Source of the DNA: Liolophura sinensis
Lineage: Eukaryota; Mollusca; Polyplacophora; Chitonida; Chitonidae
Length of the DNA stretch: 64,000 nt
Assembly: GCF_032854445.1 (NCBI RefSeq)
Contig: NC_088301.1
Span: 45,875,116 to 45,939,115, forward strand
Direction: 5' to 3'
A program made the translations under genes and the position numbers. Below, one piece after another: positions 14,401 to 24,860 of the stretch (positions are counted from its first letter, which is position 1; every line of letters begins with the position of its first letter). The notes beneath the pieces were generated by a model that saw only the letters and a program-made list of their open reading frames with translations, was not told the origin of the DNA and made no database searches.

Positions 14401-17400
14401 AGAAAGCATAATTTAGACATAACTCAATGGGATAGGAACAAATGTACTTCTATAAACCTTTGACCTTGGAGTGAGTGCTAGAATGTAAATAAACAAAAAA
14501 TTCTCCTGTTTTAAACACAATTTCCTTTTTTTATTACTGTATTCTTTAAAAGGCTTTTAGGGCAACTTGTTCTCATTAAAACCTAAATTCTTGGATACTC
14601 CTAATACACATGTTCTCTAACATTTCATCTTGCATCTTCAATATTATCAGCATTCTGGGGCATGTACATGTAGAAAACACACATGCATGCAAATTGTGCT
14701 GATAGGATAACATTTCTGATTCAGGCAAATGGACGAACGTACTCCTACTAATTTTAGGTCTGATACAGTAAATAAATGTTTCACATGGTGTTGGCAAAAA
14801 ATTCCGTGTGTAATAAGGGATAATTAGAAAGATTTATTTTTCTCTTTCTGTATACAACAGGTTAACAGCACTCATGAATGTGCATCATTGATTCTGATGC
14901 CAGCATTAGAGCAAACATCAGGAAGACAGAAAGCAAGGCAGCAGATTTTATGAGATCCTGATGTTAGGAGAGCTACAGTAAGGTTTGCTAAGGTTCTGTC
15001 TGTACACAGAAGGTGTGATCTGTGTGGGTTTTAACAGACCTCCCAGCATCTGGTGATAAACATATCTCCACAAACTAATCAGGTTATTTGATGGGATCTC
15101 TCATACCCTCTCTGTTTTGCCGTGTAGGCAGCTTGTCAGGTAAATGAACACCTTCAACAGAAACATCCCTGCGCCTGTTAAACAAAGTCACTAATTGGGC
15201 TGATTGAGAGTTAAGGCAAGAGGAGGAGATAACACCATGAAGGTGGACTAAATCTTAGCCTGATCACATGCTAACCATCATCAAGCTTGTTTTAGGGTAG
15301 TTTAGTCTGCATATTCCTGGGTGCAATAAATCCCAGCATGATACCATGCAAACAAGTGCAAGACATATATACATATTGTTCAGAGTTTATATCATATTAA
15401 CAAACTATAGAAGTGTTACGCAGCCTGCTTTAATAAATTTATCTACATATTTTATTGGTGTTTTACGCTGTACTCAAGAATATTTCTCTCACGCAACAGC
15501 GACCAGCATTATGGTGGGAGGAAACCAAACTCCAAGGGGAAAACCACGACCATCCGCAGGTTGCTGCCAGACCTTCTCACTTACCCCCAGAGTGCAAGCC
15601 AGCATGAGCTAGACCTGAACTCATAGCGACTGTACTGATGAGAGGCTCCTGGGTGCTTAAATAAATGTACAGAAGTGCAACTACATGAATTGCTATTGTA
15701 CACAACTAGTATAACTTCAAAACTTGTTGACAAACCTCTACTATCAACCATCCTGCCATATATACATACTGCATATATACCTATATATATATAAAGCCAA
15801 ACTAAAACAGCATCAACTGAAGTCTAAGCTCGCTGACAATATCTACGACCCATTACCTCAACAAATTCCCAGTTCATGTACATACATGTATGCAAAAGGA
15901 ACAGATTGCCTACTTCAGAGAAACATTTGTTGGAGCAGAGAGCATTGTGAGAGTGAACAAGCAGCCAAAGGTCAAAAAATAAAAAAATATTGCAAACGTT
16001 TCACAAGAATACTGCATGTTCATGCTGCAGGTAAATCGTGCATTCACTTAAACATGAACATAAAATAGCATCCCTGAATCCATTTTATCTTTAGCCAAAT
16101 CTGGGCTGGTCAAACACCCAGCTGCGTGGGTCAAGCCAGGCCGAGTTGAACATCCAATTGGATGGACTGGGCCAGGCCAGGTCAGGTCAAACGTCCCACT
16201 GGATGAGCCAGACCGGCTCAGCTCAAGTATTGCACAAGATAGGCCTTGACAGGCGAAACACTCAACCGCACGGGCCGCGCAAGGCCAGGTCAATGATCCA
16301 ACTGGTCTAACCAGGCCTGGTCAATTATACAACAGGATGAACCTGGCCAGGTCACGCATCCCACGGCATGTGCCAAGTCGGGTCAAACATACAAAGGAAT
16401 GGGCTAGGATGCACCCAAACACCCAAATGCATTGGCCGTTCTGGGCCAGGTCCAAGATCCAACTGGATGCACCAAACTTCGTGAAATGAACGCGGCCAGG
16501 TCAAGCATTCCACAGGATGGGCTACCCCGCATCAAGCATCCTATGAGATGTGCCAAGCCAGGTCAAACATCCCATGGAATGGGCTAGGAAAAACACCCAT
16601 CTGCATGGGCCATGCCGGGCCAGGTCCAAGATCCAACTGGATGTGCCAGACCTGGTCAAATATTGCAGTATATGAACTGGGCCGGGTCAAACATTCCACT
16701 AGGTGGGCAGGGCTGAGCCAAGCATCCCCACAGGATGGGCCATGCGAGTCAAACATCCCACTGGATGAGCTTGATCAAGCACACTAAATGAGGGGCCAGA
16801 CAGAGTAAAGCACCTCAAAGGATATGAAGCTTTTAACTAGATGGGCCATGCCAGGTCATGATGTAAAATCAACTTTTAATCTAGAATTTCTACCAGGCAA
16901 AAGGATGCAAGTGCAACACAATGTTGCATCACGTGTACCACTTGCTCATATGGCTAAAAGGCAAAACAGTGTTTGCATTATGTCAGCGGAAACAGTCTGA
17001 GTAATTAAAATTGAGAACATGGCCGCACTTTTCAGTTTTGTTGGTTATGCAGCATCGCAACAATTAAAACCTATGCCGTTTTGTTGGAAAGTTTATTGAT
17101 GGATACACATCTACATGTATACCTTTTATCTACAGTTGTCTTTCCTTTCAAATAAAGTTATTTTGCATTTCCGATTTCTGTCAGGATATATGGCTTCCAT
17201 AGCAATCTTAAAAATGTCTATGTAAATGTATTTCTAGCCCGTACCGTACAGAAGCGATACTTATAATCTCCCTATTGTTCCCTAGTCTGTAACACGTGCT
17301 CTGCTCCACTTGGCTGCACCCAGGAGGGCAGCTTCACCCCTTAGACCTTTAGAGCAAGGCTGACGCAAACACAGCATGCCTGGAGTGGAAATGCTGGCTG

Positions 17401-18853
17401 AATCCCCTCTTAAATACACACTGGCATCTGGAACCACTGCCTCCATCGACATTTAATGTGCTCGTGTGCGCGAGAATATAAACCCTCGATAAATCTTACA
17501 AGAGACTTGTTAAGTACAAGTAACAATCTGGTTGCAGCCAAAAATGGGAAATTGGATAGGGAAGCGGATGTGTACTGTTCATCACAGCAACACACAACAA
17601 AGACAGAAAACAACAGTGAACACCAAACGAGATGCACTATAGGGGCCTACATGTTACACCCTATGTTTTGCATTTAGATAATATCAACAAAGCAGTCCGG
17701 ACTAGAACTGTTCATCAAATCTACATTAGATTACCATCCAGAATCAAATATAAATTGCACCTTAGTATAAATGTCCTATCTGGGACAGGACTCAATGTTT
17801 AAAGCTTTCCACTGTATTGCAGTGTCTCCTCAGTTTTACTTAGGAAAATGAAGTTATTACATGTATTTCAAAAAGACTCAGTTCATCAAGAGAAAAGGAC
17901 AGACCAAAAAAAAAAAAAAACAAATTTGTCACTAGATTTTCTATACCAAACGCCAGAAAAAAATAAAATTTCCAGTAATACATATATTTTGTTCTATATG
18001 TAGTTAGCTAAATAATGGATAAAAAAAAAGGTTGATTGTAGCACAACACACTGAGCAAATGTACTTCATTTTCCATGACTGAGTAATTCTACATGTAAAT
18101 CAAGTCACATCTATAAAACTGGTTTGATGCTTATGGGTTTACGCCAAATCTAAACCAAGAGGTGTACACTACCCTAATTCCTCAACCTTTTCGCATGTGA
18201 ATGATCAGCTTTCGGTGCAACTGATGCACATTTACTTTAATTTTGAAGACAAAACTACATTGGTTGGATTGGCCAGTTTAGGGCTTTTCAAAAAGTATAA
18301 TTTTATCAATCAACACAGAATAATGCCTTCAAAATATGCTTAAATGAACACCTTAAAAACATGCAAAAAGGCTGAAGAATTACACCGTAACAAGCGTCTG
18401 ATGTTGTATGAAGGTGGATAATCCATTCATACCCAGTTCCAAGCTCTACCTAGCCTACGTAGTTGTTGCACAGAGAACTTGGAAACTTATGAAGGTTTGT
18501 CTGATGCTATAAATACATTTCTTCTCAGAGAGACTCGGAACAACCAAGCTGTGTTACAGCTGTATCCATGCCATTATCGTCTATATACTATGGCCTAAGA
18601 GCCAAACCACACAGCCATAAGGAGTCTATTATGTTATAAGCACCTACCCAAAGCAGCATTCATCTCCAAGATGGCTATTTTAAGGCAGACAGATTTACTG
18701 TCCATTCAGATGATCAAAAATAAAAGAGAAGATCTTAGACAACTGGTCCTAAACTGTACTTTTAGACATGTCAACAAAAACGTGTGTGGAAGGTTGAGGG
18801 GGCAGGGGCTGAGGGTGAGCAAAAAGGGCCTCAGCACATACACTGACAGGGGG

Positions 18854-18900
<47 letters not shown>

Positions 18901-21900
18901 CATATAAGCACATTTTTAATATGAGTTCTTCATAATGCTGGCCGCCACAGAGACATGGGGAAGTGCACCCATGTACATGGGTTAATTACCTATTTGTCTA
19001 CATGTACTGTGATGCTTACTAAAAACAAGTTTGCGACCTATGAACATTTTGCTTGTAGAGCCACATGTAGCCTATACATGGGCTGTCATATTATTTACAA
19101 GGCCATCAGTTTCAGAGGGTGAAGGAAACCTGAATGACATGTAACTTTGGGAAGTAACTCACAAAACTTCGAACATGACATGCACAGATTAATCAAACCC
19201 TGTCCAATATATACTGTAAAAAAACCGTTTCAACTGCTCCAGTATTTGTTTCAGTGGAATTTATTCAAATAATTATGATGAGAAAATCATGCTGACTAAG
19301 TATTGGTTGCAGATGTGGCTGAAAAGGTTGAAGAATTAGGTTATACTGTACTGGTGGAATTCTACAGATTTTCTGTGAACTTCATGCAAGGCTACCTAAA
19401 CGAATCAACATCTTTTACAAGTTAACCTGTCAGAAAGTTTTATCACTGGCCAGTTAATGTACAAGTGTAATAGTAATGTTTTAGGAAGGATCATCCAGAC
19501 CTACCTCCTTATTCTTGTACAGCGAGTTGATGATAAGCTTCATCATTCTGTTCACCTCCGCCTGGAATGTAAACTTCTCTGCCTTCTCCCTGAGCTCCTT
19601 CATCTGTGCCACACTCATGCCATCCAGTTTTATGGCCTCCTCCTCTCTAAAACACAATAATATAACAAATGAGGGCATGACAATTTGCTAAAAATTCACA
19701 TTCTGGAAGTATTGCTTCTGCAAAACATGACAAATATACAAGTACTACCCATAAGAATAATACATTGTAGCTATGTCAAAGTCCATCACAAAAGTCCACT
19801 TCATTTAAAATGAACTAAACACACAACTCTAGCTTTTAATATTCTGGGAAGCTGTCATTGGCAAAACTGGCCAAAACAGACATAATTTTGTCGAAATTGA
19901 ACAAAACGTGATTCATATAATAATGATAAATGTTTTACCTGAAGGGCTGTCTCAAGTGGTTTCTATTATTTATTCATTTGATTGGTGTTTTACCCCATAC
20001 CCCAGAATATTTCACTTATATGACGGTGGTCTATTGTGGGAGGAAACCGAGCCGAGCCCAGAAAAAACCAGTGACCATCCGCAGGTTGCTGTCAGACCTT
20101 CCCACTTATGGCTGGTGTAGTTTATATTAAAGTGTGCTTATATGGAAATGAATATATACACGCAACTGGTCTGTAACAGATGAGTACAGACAAAGGTTAC
20201 ATATAGGTAAATTGTTTACCCAGGTGTTGGCCGACAGTATTGTAAGTAAGACACTGTTTGTATCTAGGTTTTATATGTGTAACACAGACAGATGGTTAAA
20301 CTCACAGCACAGTGGAAGCATTTTAAGTTTCCACGGAACTCTTGTACTTTCTAACCACACTAGGTGAAATCAATTACATAGCGACTGATTCTAGACAATA
20401 CTAGATTTTCGCTTCATACATGGCTAGAATATCTTCAGTACAAATGTATCAAAGAGCTCATAAAATTATCTACACTGTCCAAACAGAGTACTTAAGTAAT
20501 ACAAAGTTGATATTAAAACATGACTGACAGAGACCTTACCACACACACAAATACAAGTTATAACAATATGAGATAAATCATAGCCCACATGAACCACAAG
20601 ATCTCATAATGGTTCTCAACCCTAATATCTGTACCTACTACATTACATATTAGTGGATTACAAATGTACAGCAAATCAAATATCATTTCACTATAGATTG
20701 AAGATACATGAATTGGTATAGTGCTGTGATTCATGGCCATTAAGTTGTAAACCCACCTCTGAACAACTTCATCATCGGTTCTTGAACCATCACGGCTCTT
20801 TCCAACATCATCGTCCACTGTGCCTGGGTTTTCATCTTTGGTGCTGTCCGCAAAACACAGACCTAACAACACAAAAGTTAATCATGCATGAGCCCTACAT
20901 ATACAAAACCCCAGTCCACTAACAATGTAAGCAGGGGAGTGGTGGAGCGAAGGGAACCTACAAATTTCCTTTCCAAGATTAGGATTGAACCCACACCTCT
21001 TCCAGATTGGTAACTCCTAGCACTCTAAAAAATACTCATTCGTGTATTTACATATATATACATGCTTACCAACTCTTGAATATTGTTTTCAGCTTTTTAG
21101 CCTAAGGTGACTTTGGGATCAACATTTTCTCATTACAACAAAAGACAACACTCCTCAATTATTGTTGTGCTAGTCACTAGATGTCAACAGCATAAAAACT
21201 TCCTTGACATGTGTAATGATCATTAATACCAGGTCATATGAAGTGCTGCTTTCTTTCCAGGTCTATTTCTTTGACTGGACTAAAGATCGCAGGACTGATT
21301 GCTCTGCTCAGGAATTATGTGGTTTGTCATGTTGCCAAATTTGGCAGGGGAAAAGGGGAGATAACTCATTAAAAATGGCTTCCCGGGTCAGCATTCATGG
21401 CCGCATTTTTCTTCCGTCGCTTCCATGAAATAGGCTTGAAACTGAACGAAATCTCAACATACAAGTACTGTACTGTATTAACGGATTGCTTGAAATCTGC
21501 TCACGCAGTTATTTGTCAGTTACTTTCACTTAAGTGCAGTGGACCACTCTCCAGTGCAGTCTGACATTCGTCTTTTGGCCTCCCTGCTCAAAATCTGCAT
21601 GGTGATCGAGGCAGCTGAGAAGACCCAAATACAATTTTGTGTAAGATACAATTTTAATTTTAAAATGAATTCAAAACAGGACCAAAGAATCAAGCTTAAT
21701 CACCGTAAATTTTGCAACTGTACCCATTCTTAGGCATGCATTAAAGTGTGATGAATACTGGTACTTAAAGAATAGCTACTTGCCAACCAATCCAAAGTTT
21801 TCTTCCTTGTAGGAAGTGGGCATGGTTAACTTTCTGTTCATTGGTCAATGGCTGACCACTTGCCAAAGAATCATTCTCAGACAGTACATGTAGGTTTACA

Positions 21901-22720
21901 ATTTAAAGCTCTGGCTTGTTAAAAATTATGAATTAATAAAAGTATAAAATCCTTCTTCACAATGCTGAAAGATGACTGGGGAAATAGTACAACTTACGGG
22001 AGCATTTCAGATTTGAATGGGTAGATAAACACAGATAAAAGATTATACATATATTCCTTGTAATGACATTTGATTATTTAATGCAGGAAATAATTTTAAG
22101 AGAAAAAGATCCTCTGATGTAGTCCTGACAATTGCAATTTGATAAGGTATAGCCCAAAGTAGTGTAGCAATGTTCAGCTGGAGTGATTGTCCTCTAAATC
22201 AGCATGTGTACATGAACTGCTTACCTACAAAAAAAAAGTTTTTAAACCTGAAAAGTATACATATTTAGCACAGTTCCACATTTATTATTTTACAGTGTAC
22301 CTGTTGAGACTAGATTTATGTATATGTATACTTTTACATGAGGCCAATGTGGGTGGAGACGGTGGGTGGGGACTAAATACTGTAACATCCTCAATAAAGT
22401 TCCGAAACTATTTTGGTAAGTTGTGCATGTGATCATTTCTTCACATTCTGAGGTTGTTTGAGCCTTCATCAATTCCTATAACATGGATAATATCAAGAAC
22501 ATCTATTACGGTACACTGTACACGTCACTGATTTCATTGATACACGTATCCTTTGAAGACATTGTCCAACACCATAACAGGAGAGGTGCATGGTAGTGTA
22601 ATGGCAAGCGCACATGCCGGTTGCACATGTGACTTGGAACTATCAGTGCATAAAAATGTCTCACTCACCAGCAAACAGAAGAACTCCTATCAGGGTGGGA
22701 ATGAGAAACTTTCTCGCCAT
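1..22720 (-). CDS. HSP90B1: Endoplasmin / GRP94 (ER Hsp90), 3'-truncated by the window edge, 13 exons
   Basis: ER-lumen Hsp90 chaperone that folds secreted and membrane clients with ATP. Exons (minus strand): 22720-22669, 20862-20757, 19646-19505, 10980-10864, 7018-6820, 6356-6227, 6069-5958, 5408-5200, 4497-4308, 3658-3581, 2551-2391, 999-828, 311-<1. All phases join, giving about 659 residues. Visible features are a signal peptide (residues 1-23), the pre-N segment with [16 protein letters not shown], the N-terminal ATP fold ([14 protein letters not shown] near 105-118, DTGIGM 151-156, GTIAKSGT 166-173, GQFGVGFYS 194-202), an acidic charged linker (about 287-332) and the middle domain ([38 protein letters not shown]). 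The C-terminal dimerisation domain and KDEL-type tail lie outside the window. The start at MARKFL is chosen because a hydrophobic signal sequence follows; an in-frame ATG at 22846 would put 42 non-signal residues in front. All donors are GT except exon 4 (GC). Recognition is from family knowledge and is very secure. Confidence 0.97.
628..710 (-). mobile_element. SINE family A, 3' fragment
   Basis: Holds the TAAA-like tail and the ACCAA...GTACGGCGTAGAA end, broken off after the CCACCACAG segment. It sits in the intron between HSP90B1 exons 13 and 12 (312-827), which shows nothing else. Confidence 0.8.
2879..3480 (-). mobile_element. tRNA-derived SINE family A, split by a family-B insertion
   Basis: The 3' part (2879-2949) and the body plus tRNA head (3284-3480) are separated by the family-B element. 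On the minus strand the head reads like a tRNA: GTGGCTCATTGGTTAGCG is the A box and the sequence around GTGAGTTCAAGTCC is the B box. The 3' end of the family is ...GGCGTAAAACACCAAT plus a TAAA-type tail. The insertion order is A first, then B. Confidence 0.85.
2950..3283 (-). mobile_element. tRNA-derived SINE family B, full-length copy nested in a family-A SINE
   Basis: Read on the minus strand, a tRNA-like head with an A-box-like TAGCACAGTTATTGG and a B-box-like GGTCGAGTCA is followed by a body and a tail of GTTAAACCACAAACACTCAC. Flanking 15-bp copies CAGCATTATGGTGGG (2935-2949) and CAGCATTATGCTGGG (3284-3298) are target-site duplications made from family-A sequence. It lies in the HSP90B1 intron between exons 10 and 11. 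Confidence 0.85.
5200..5408 (-). CDS. HSP90B1: HSP90B1 exon 8: acidic charged linker and start of the middle domain
   Basis: The correct frame starts [20 protein letters not shown], runs on as a Glu/Asp/Lys-rich stretch, then reads [19 protein letters not shown] and KPIWTRK. This is the low-complexity linker of Hsp90 followed by the conserved [12 protein letters not shown] motif. The exon is 209 nt, phase 0 to 2. The repetitive GAn/TCn sequence leaves several long open frames on both strands here, which are shadows. Confidence 0.93.
6820..7018 (-). CDS. HSP90B1: HSP90B1 exon 5: core of the ATP-binding pocket
   Basis: Encodes residues 140-205: [20 protein letters not shown], then [10 protein letters not shown] and [18 protein letters not shown] and the glycine-rich lid motifs mark the GHKL ATPase fold. 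The acceptor follows a typical tract (TTCATCTTGCAG) and the donor is GTAAGT. The exon joins exon 4 only if that exon ends at the GC donor at 10863-10862. Confidence 0.95.
7301..7464. repeat. Dispersed repeat, unclassified (copy 1)
   Basis: Shares blocks with 18166-18355: CAACCTTTTC, GACAAAACTACATTGGTTGG, AAAAAGTATAAT and ATGCCTTCA in the same order and strand. No family assigned. Confidence 0.75.
9059..9309 (-). mobile_element. SINE family A, old diverged copy
   Basis: Near full length but diverged: tail region TATTTATTTCATAGGTGCTT, the recognisable CTTATAC...GGCCAGCGCTATAGTGGG body, and a tRNA head ending in GAGGCCTC. It lies in HSP90B1 intron 4. Confidence 0.75.
10005..10110. repeat. 53-bp tandem duplication
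   Basis: AACCTTCAAGTCTCATGTTC... repeated at 10005-10057 and 10058-10110, differing only at the final base. Confidence 0.96.
10864..10980 (-). CDS. HSP90B1: HSP90B1 exon 4, ending at a GC donor
   Basis: Encodes 39 residues, [18 protein letters not shown] onward to EELSIKIK, which includes the ATP-binding Asn of the ISNASDA motif. The exon is phase 0 at both ends. The donor reads AAG|GCAAGT, the textbook consensus of GC-AG introns; no GT nearby keeps the frame and the conserved junction IKIK/ADKENN. Confidence 0.93.
11339..11486. repeat. (TA)n microsatellite with TATAGGTG interruptions
   Basis: The longest TA tract, with three ATATAGGTGT islands that look like internal duplications. Open frames rich in Tyr/Ile are an artefact of it. 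Confidence 0.97.
12941..13150. repeat. 75-bp tandem repeat, three units
   Basis: Units start at 12941, 13016 and 13091, each beginning TGTTGCA(C/T)TGCAA; units 1 and 2 are close, unit 3 is diverged. The period is a multiple of three, so a 25-residue repeat stays open on both strands. No sign of real coding. Confidence 0.9.
15451..15654 (-). mobile_element. SINE family A copy
   Basis: TTTATTGGTGTTTTACGCTG start, then the standard body with ACCACGACCATCCGCAGGTT and AGCATGAGCTAGACCTGAAC; truncated just inside the tRNA head. It lies in HSP90B1 intron 3. Confidence 0.85.
16085..16855. repeat. Degenerate minisatellite, unit about 35-41 bp, roughly 20 units
   Basis: Diverged copies of a unit like GGGCCAGGCCAGGTCAAACA followed by TCCCACTGGATG recur across 770 bases; one measured spacing is 41 bp. 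It is GC-richer than its surroundings and keeps several frames open on both strands, which explains the open frames here. It lies in HSP90B1 intron 3. Confidence 0.88.
18166..18355. repeat. Dispersed repeat, unclassified (copy 2)
   Basis: Second copy of the element at 7301-7464. A short inverted scrap (AAAAGGTTGAAGAATTAGG) occurs near 19324. Confidence 0.75.
18855..18906. repeat. (TA)n microsatellite
   Basis: About 20 TA units, then TACATACATATA. Confidence 0.97.
19965..20117 (-). mobile_element. SINE family A, 5'-truncated copy
   Basis: Tail TTTATTCATTTGATTGGTG, then the family body up to CAGACCTTCCCACTTATGGC; the tRNA head is missing. It lies in HSP90B1 intron 2. Confidence 0.85.
22669..22720 (-). 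CDS. HSP90B1: HSP90B1 exon 1: start codon and signal peptide
   Basis: Encodes [18 protein letters not shown], a short basic n-region plus hydrophobic core. Exon 2 continues it with LCFADS, so cleavage is expected after about residue 22-23. The exon is 52 nt long, ends in phase 1, and its donor reads GTGAGT. This confirms ER targeting, as opposed to a cytosolic Hsp90. Confidence 0.93.
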
Positions 22721-22891
22721 TCTGGCTCTCTTGATGCCCGCTGCAGTTCTGTACGTTGCAGGGCGAGGAAGAAAGATGAAATAGTTAGCGGATTCAGCCG
22801 CCGGCTTTATCACCCCTACCAAGTGACTGAGGGTTTCCCTGATCAAGGTCGAGCAGCTTCGAATGGGAATTCCCTTCGTGTACTAAACAAG

Positions 22892-22910
22892 CCAATGAAT
22901 GCAGCCCACG
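22892..22910 (+). promoter_or_regulatory. ER stress response element ERSE-1, exact CCAAT-N9-CCACG
   Basis: CCAAT at 22892-22896, nine bases (GAATGCAGC), CCACG at 22906-22910. In animals NF-Y binds CCAAT and ATF6 (with XBP1) binds CCACG. As written the site points toward TTC41. Ten fixed bases at fixed spacing are expected by chance about once per 0.5 Mb counting both strands, assuming equal base frequencies. Confidence 0.85.
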
Positions 22911-22972
22911 ATACCCCATGTGATGAAAGTAGACCAATCGTAAAGAAACAAGTAGAGCCTCGATTTCTAGAG

Positions 22973-22991
22973 CGTGGCCCTAGTTGATTGG
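22973..22991 (-). promoter_or_regulatory. ER stress response element ERSE-2, exact CCAAT-N9-CCACG
   Basis: On the minus strand CCAAT is at 22991-22987, the nine-base spacer is CAACTAGGG, and CCACG is at 22977-22973, about 250 bases upstream of the HSP90B1 ATG and pointing at it. Mammalian GRP94 promoters use the same element, so a functional ATF6/NF-Y site is the natural reading. Confidence 0.88.
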
Positions 22992-23039
22992 CCCATCGAA
23001 TTCCTTGTTGAATTATTCATTTTTCTCGTCTGTATTCCG

Positions 23040-23134
23040 ATTTATCGGCCTTTAATTCTGCTTCCGGTGTCAACAGTTTGCTTAGTGATGAACACGTTGC
23101 TACACGAATTTGTTCAAAGAGTCTGAAATGTCAG
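23040..23134 (+). other. TTC41: TTC41 5' non-coding first exon (start approximate)
   Basis: A good donor (TCAG|GTATGT at 23134/23135) lies 124-145 bases past the ERSE pair. It pairs with the acceptor CTTCTTGTCAG at 27765, which precedes the exon holding the TTC41 ATG. The exon carries one complete upstream ORF (23088-23126) and the first codons of a second that continues across the splice. The 5' end is a guess; the donor is the supported part. Confidence 0.55.
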
Positions 23135-24650
23135 GTATGTATCCTCTCCACTGCTGATATATACATTTATACATGTTTCAAATAAATAAAAGTTACATAT
23201 CGCGACACTTGTGGTAGCAAAGGCGTCATTTTTTGACTGATCAAATTAAAAAGAAAGAAGTTGATCAACTTGAGTAAGTTTGTTGCGCCCAGAGCTTTCA
23301 CACAGAAAATGTGACATAATATTGATAGGGAACGAAACTGATAAAGTGTATGCCCTCTATGCTTTCATAATTGTAGCTTGAATATGAAAGTCTTTAATTT
23401 GATAAAAGTTTGTTTTAGAAATATAGAATAATTTAGAGACTACATGTAGATCGATATTCTAATGGATAATAAAGCAGGCCTAATTAATTAGGACAAAGAT
23501 GAAGACATTGCGTATGTTTATATTACATACACAGTGGTAAAAAATAAAATGAACCCCAAAACTGGGGTTGGCATATATAAAATGAAGAGTGGTCAATGGA
23601 GTAAGGAGAAACAAAGAATCATGTAGACCATACAATCTGTTAAATATTTAGGCTACACATATTGATAATATTGTACATTTAAATGTCTGCATAGTTTATT
23701 TTACATCATGCTGGAAATTCAATTCATATGTCTCCCCTTTTTCCTATGGCTTCTGCTAGGCTAGCGACCGGTAAACGATAAGTCAATTGCATGAAATAAT
23801 CAGTGTCAGACGAAAAAGTTCTGCATTCCAGAATAAACGTAATTAGAATCCTCACCGAGCAAAGCAAAAACCTTACACAATTATGTGTAAAACACATGCA
23901 TTTTTTTTTTCTTTTCTGTTTTTCCTGTGGAAGGAAAAGTCTGCAAAAAAGTTTAGGCCTTCTCTGTACACACAATGTCTATTCACTGGATAATAATTAG
24001 TGTGAGTTTTAAAGTATCGTGGGCATGTGCATGTACAGCACCCTTAATCTCCTGTGACACTGCAAAGCAATGTTTTGACAAAGACAGGATACATGTATGT
24101 ACATATGTGCATGTCTCTTTCTGTCACCATTGTACATATTATCCTTGCCTCATTACTGACACATGTAACTGTACATTGTACTCTAGTTAAATTCATAATA
24201 TGTTATATGTAGTGGAAATGTTTGTACTTGTATTACTGACATTTAAAAGATTCAGTCCATCATTTTCATCCATTAAAAGTACTGAAATTATTGAAACTCA
24301 GCAAATTGGGTGCCATAATTACATGTGTAAACAATTAGGCATTCAATTAAAATTTACATGTATGTATAATATTAACATGTAGATATCCTGTGCTTGCATT
24401 ACATTGTTTTGTTGAAAGGAATGTTAAACAGCCTCAAATGAGAACTGTTTTACATTCTTTATATAAAGTCCTGTGCTGCCTCTGTTTGAACATGTAGGGA
24501 GAACTATCAGCCTCGAGATAAAGTTTAATTTTGCCTGGTTTATTGCAAATTTATGCTGGGAAAAATTAAATACTCCTTCCTCCCGTGTTGTTTTTTCGAC
24601 TTTCTTCTGCTACTAAAAGTAACTAATGTTGTCATGTATAAATTGAAATA

Positions 24651-24708
24651 ATTATTCAGTATTAGTGATTAGATACATGATTATTCAGTGTTAGTGATTA
24701 GATACATG
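24651..24708. repeat. 29-bp tandem duplication
   Basis: ATTATTCAGTATTAGTGATT... followed by the same unit with one change (GTATT to GTGTT). Confidence 0.93.
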
Positions 24709-24775
24709 TGACTGTAGTCTTAGCTGAATTAAAGAGGCTTCAATTTGTATTTTATCAGTACGTATAGTGAATGTA

Positions 24776-24860
24776 TTACAGGTGGCACATTCTAAGCCAG
24801 TTCATTTGTTACAGGTGACACACTCTCAAGCAGTACATTTGGTACAGGTGTTACACATTA
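24776..24860. repeat. 33-bp-period repeat, about 2.5 units
   Basis: TTACAGGTGGCACA, TTACAGGTGACACA and GGTACAGGTGTTACA start at 24776, 24809 and about 24841. Confidence 0.75.

Larger units (their letters stand above)
10981..19504 (-). other. HSP90B1 intron 3 (8.5 kb)
   Basis: The longest intron in the window. It holds (TA)n at 11339-11486, a G-rich run near 12466-12496, a 75-bp triplicate at 12941-13150, a SINE at 15451, a large minisatellite at 16085-16855, a dispersed repeat at 18166-18355 and (TA)n at 18855-18906. Open frames of 60-114 codons are scattered through it without recognisable protein sequence. Confidence 0.6.
22670..23040. promoter_or_regulatory. Bidirectional HSP90B1/TTC41 promoter interval
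   Basis: The HSP90B1 ATG (minus, 22720) and the first TTC41 exon (plus, donor at 23134) face away from each other, so both promoters must lie in this few-hundred-base stretch. It is less AT-rich than its surroundings. It holds three CCAAT boxes, two of them inside exact ER stress elements (listed separately) and one at about 22934. I see no clear TATA box for either direction. Transcription starts are not known, so the edges are approximate. A 144-codon open frame across it on the plus strand (22553-22987) is a shadow. Confidence 0.75.

Noticed and set aside
16048..16787. Trp/Gly/Pro-rich open frames on both strands
   Set aside because: They are translations of the minisatellite, with no start context or splice evidence.
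22553..22987. 144-codon plus-strand open frame opposite HSP90B1 exon 1
   Set aside because: It overlaps the HSP90B1 start exon and the promoter with both ERSEs, has no family features, and is explained as a shadow of less AT-rich DNA.
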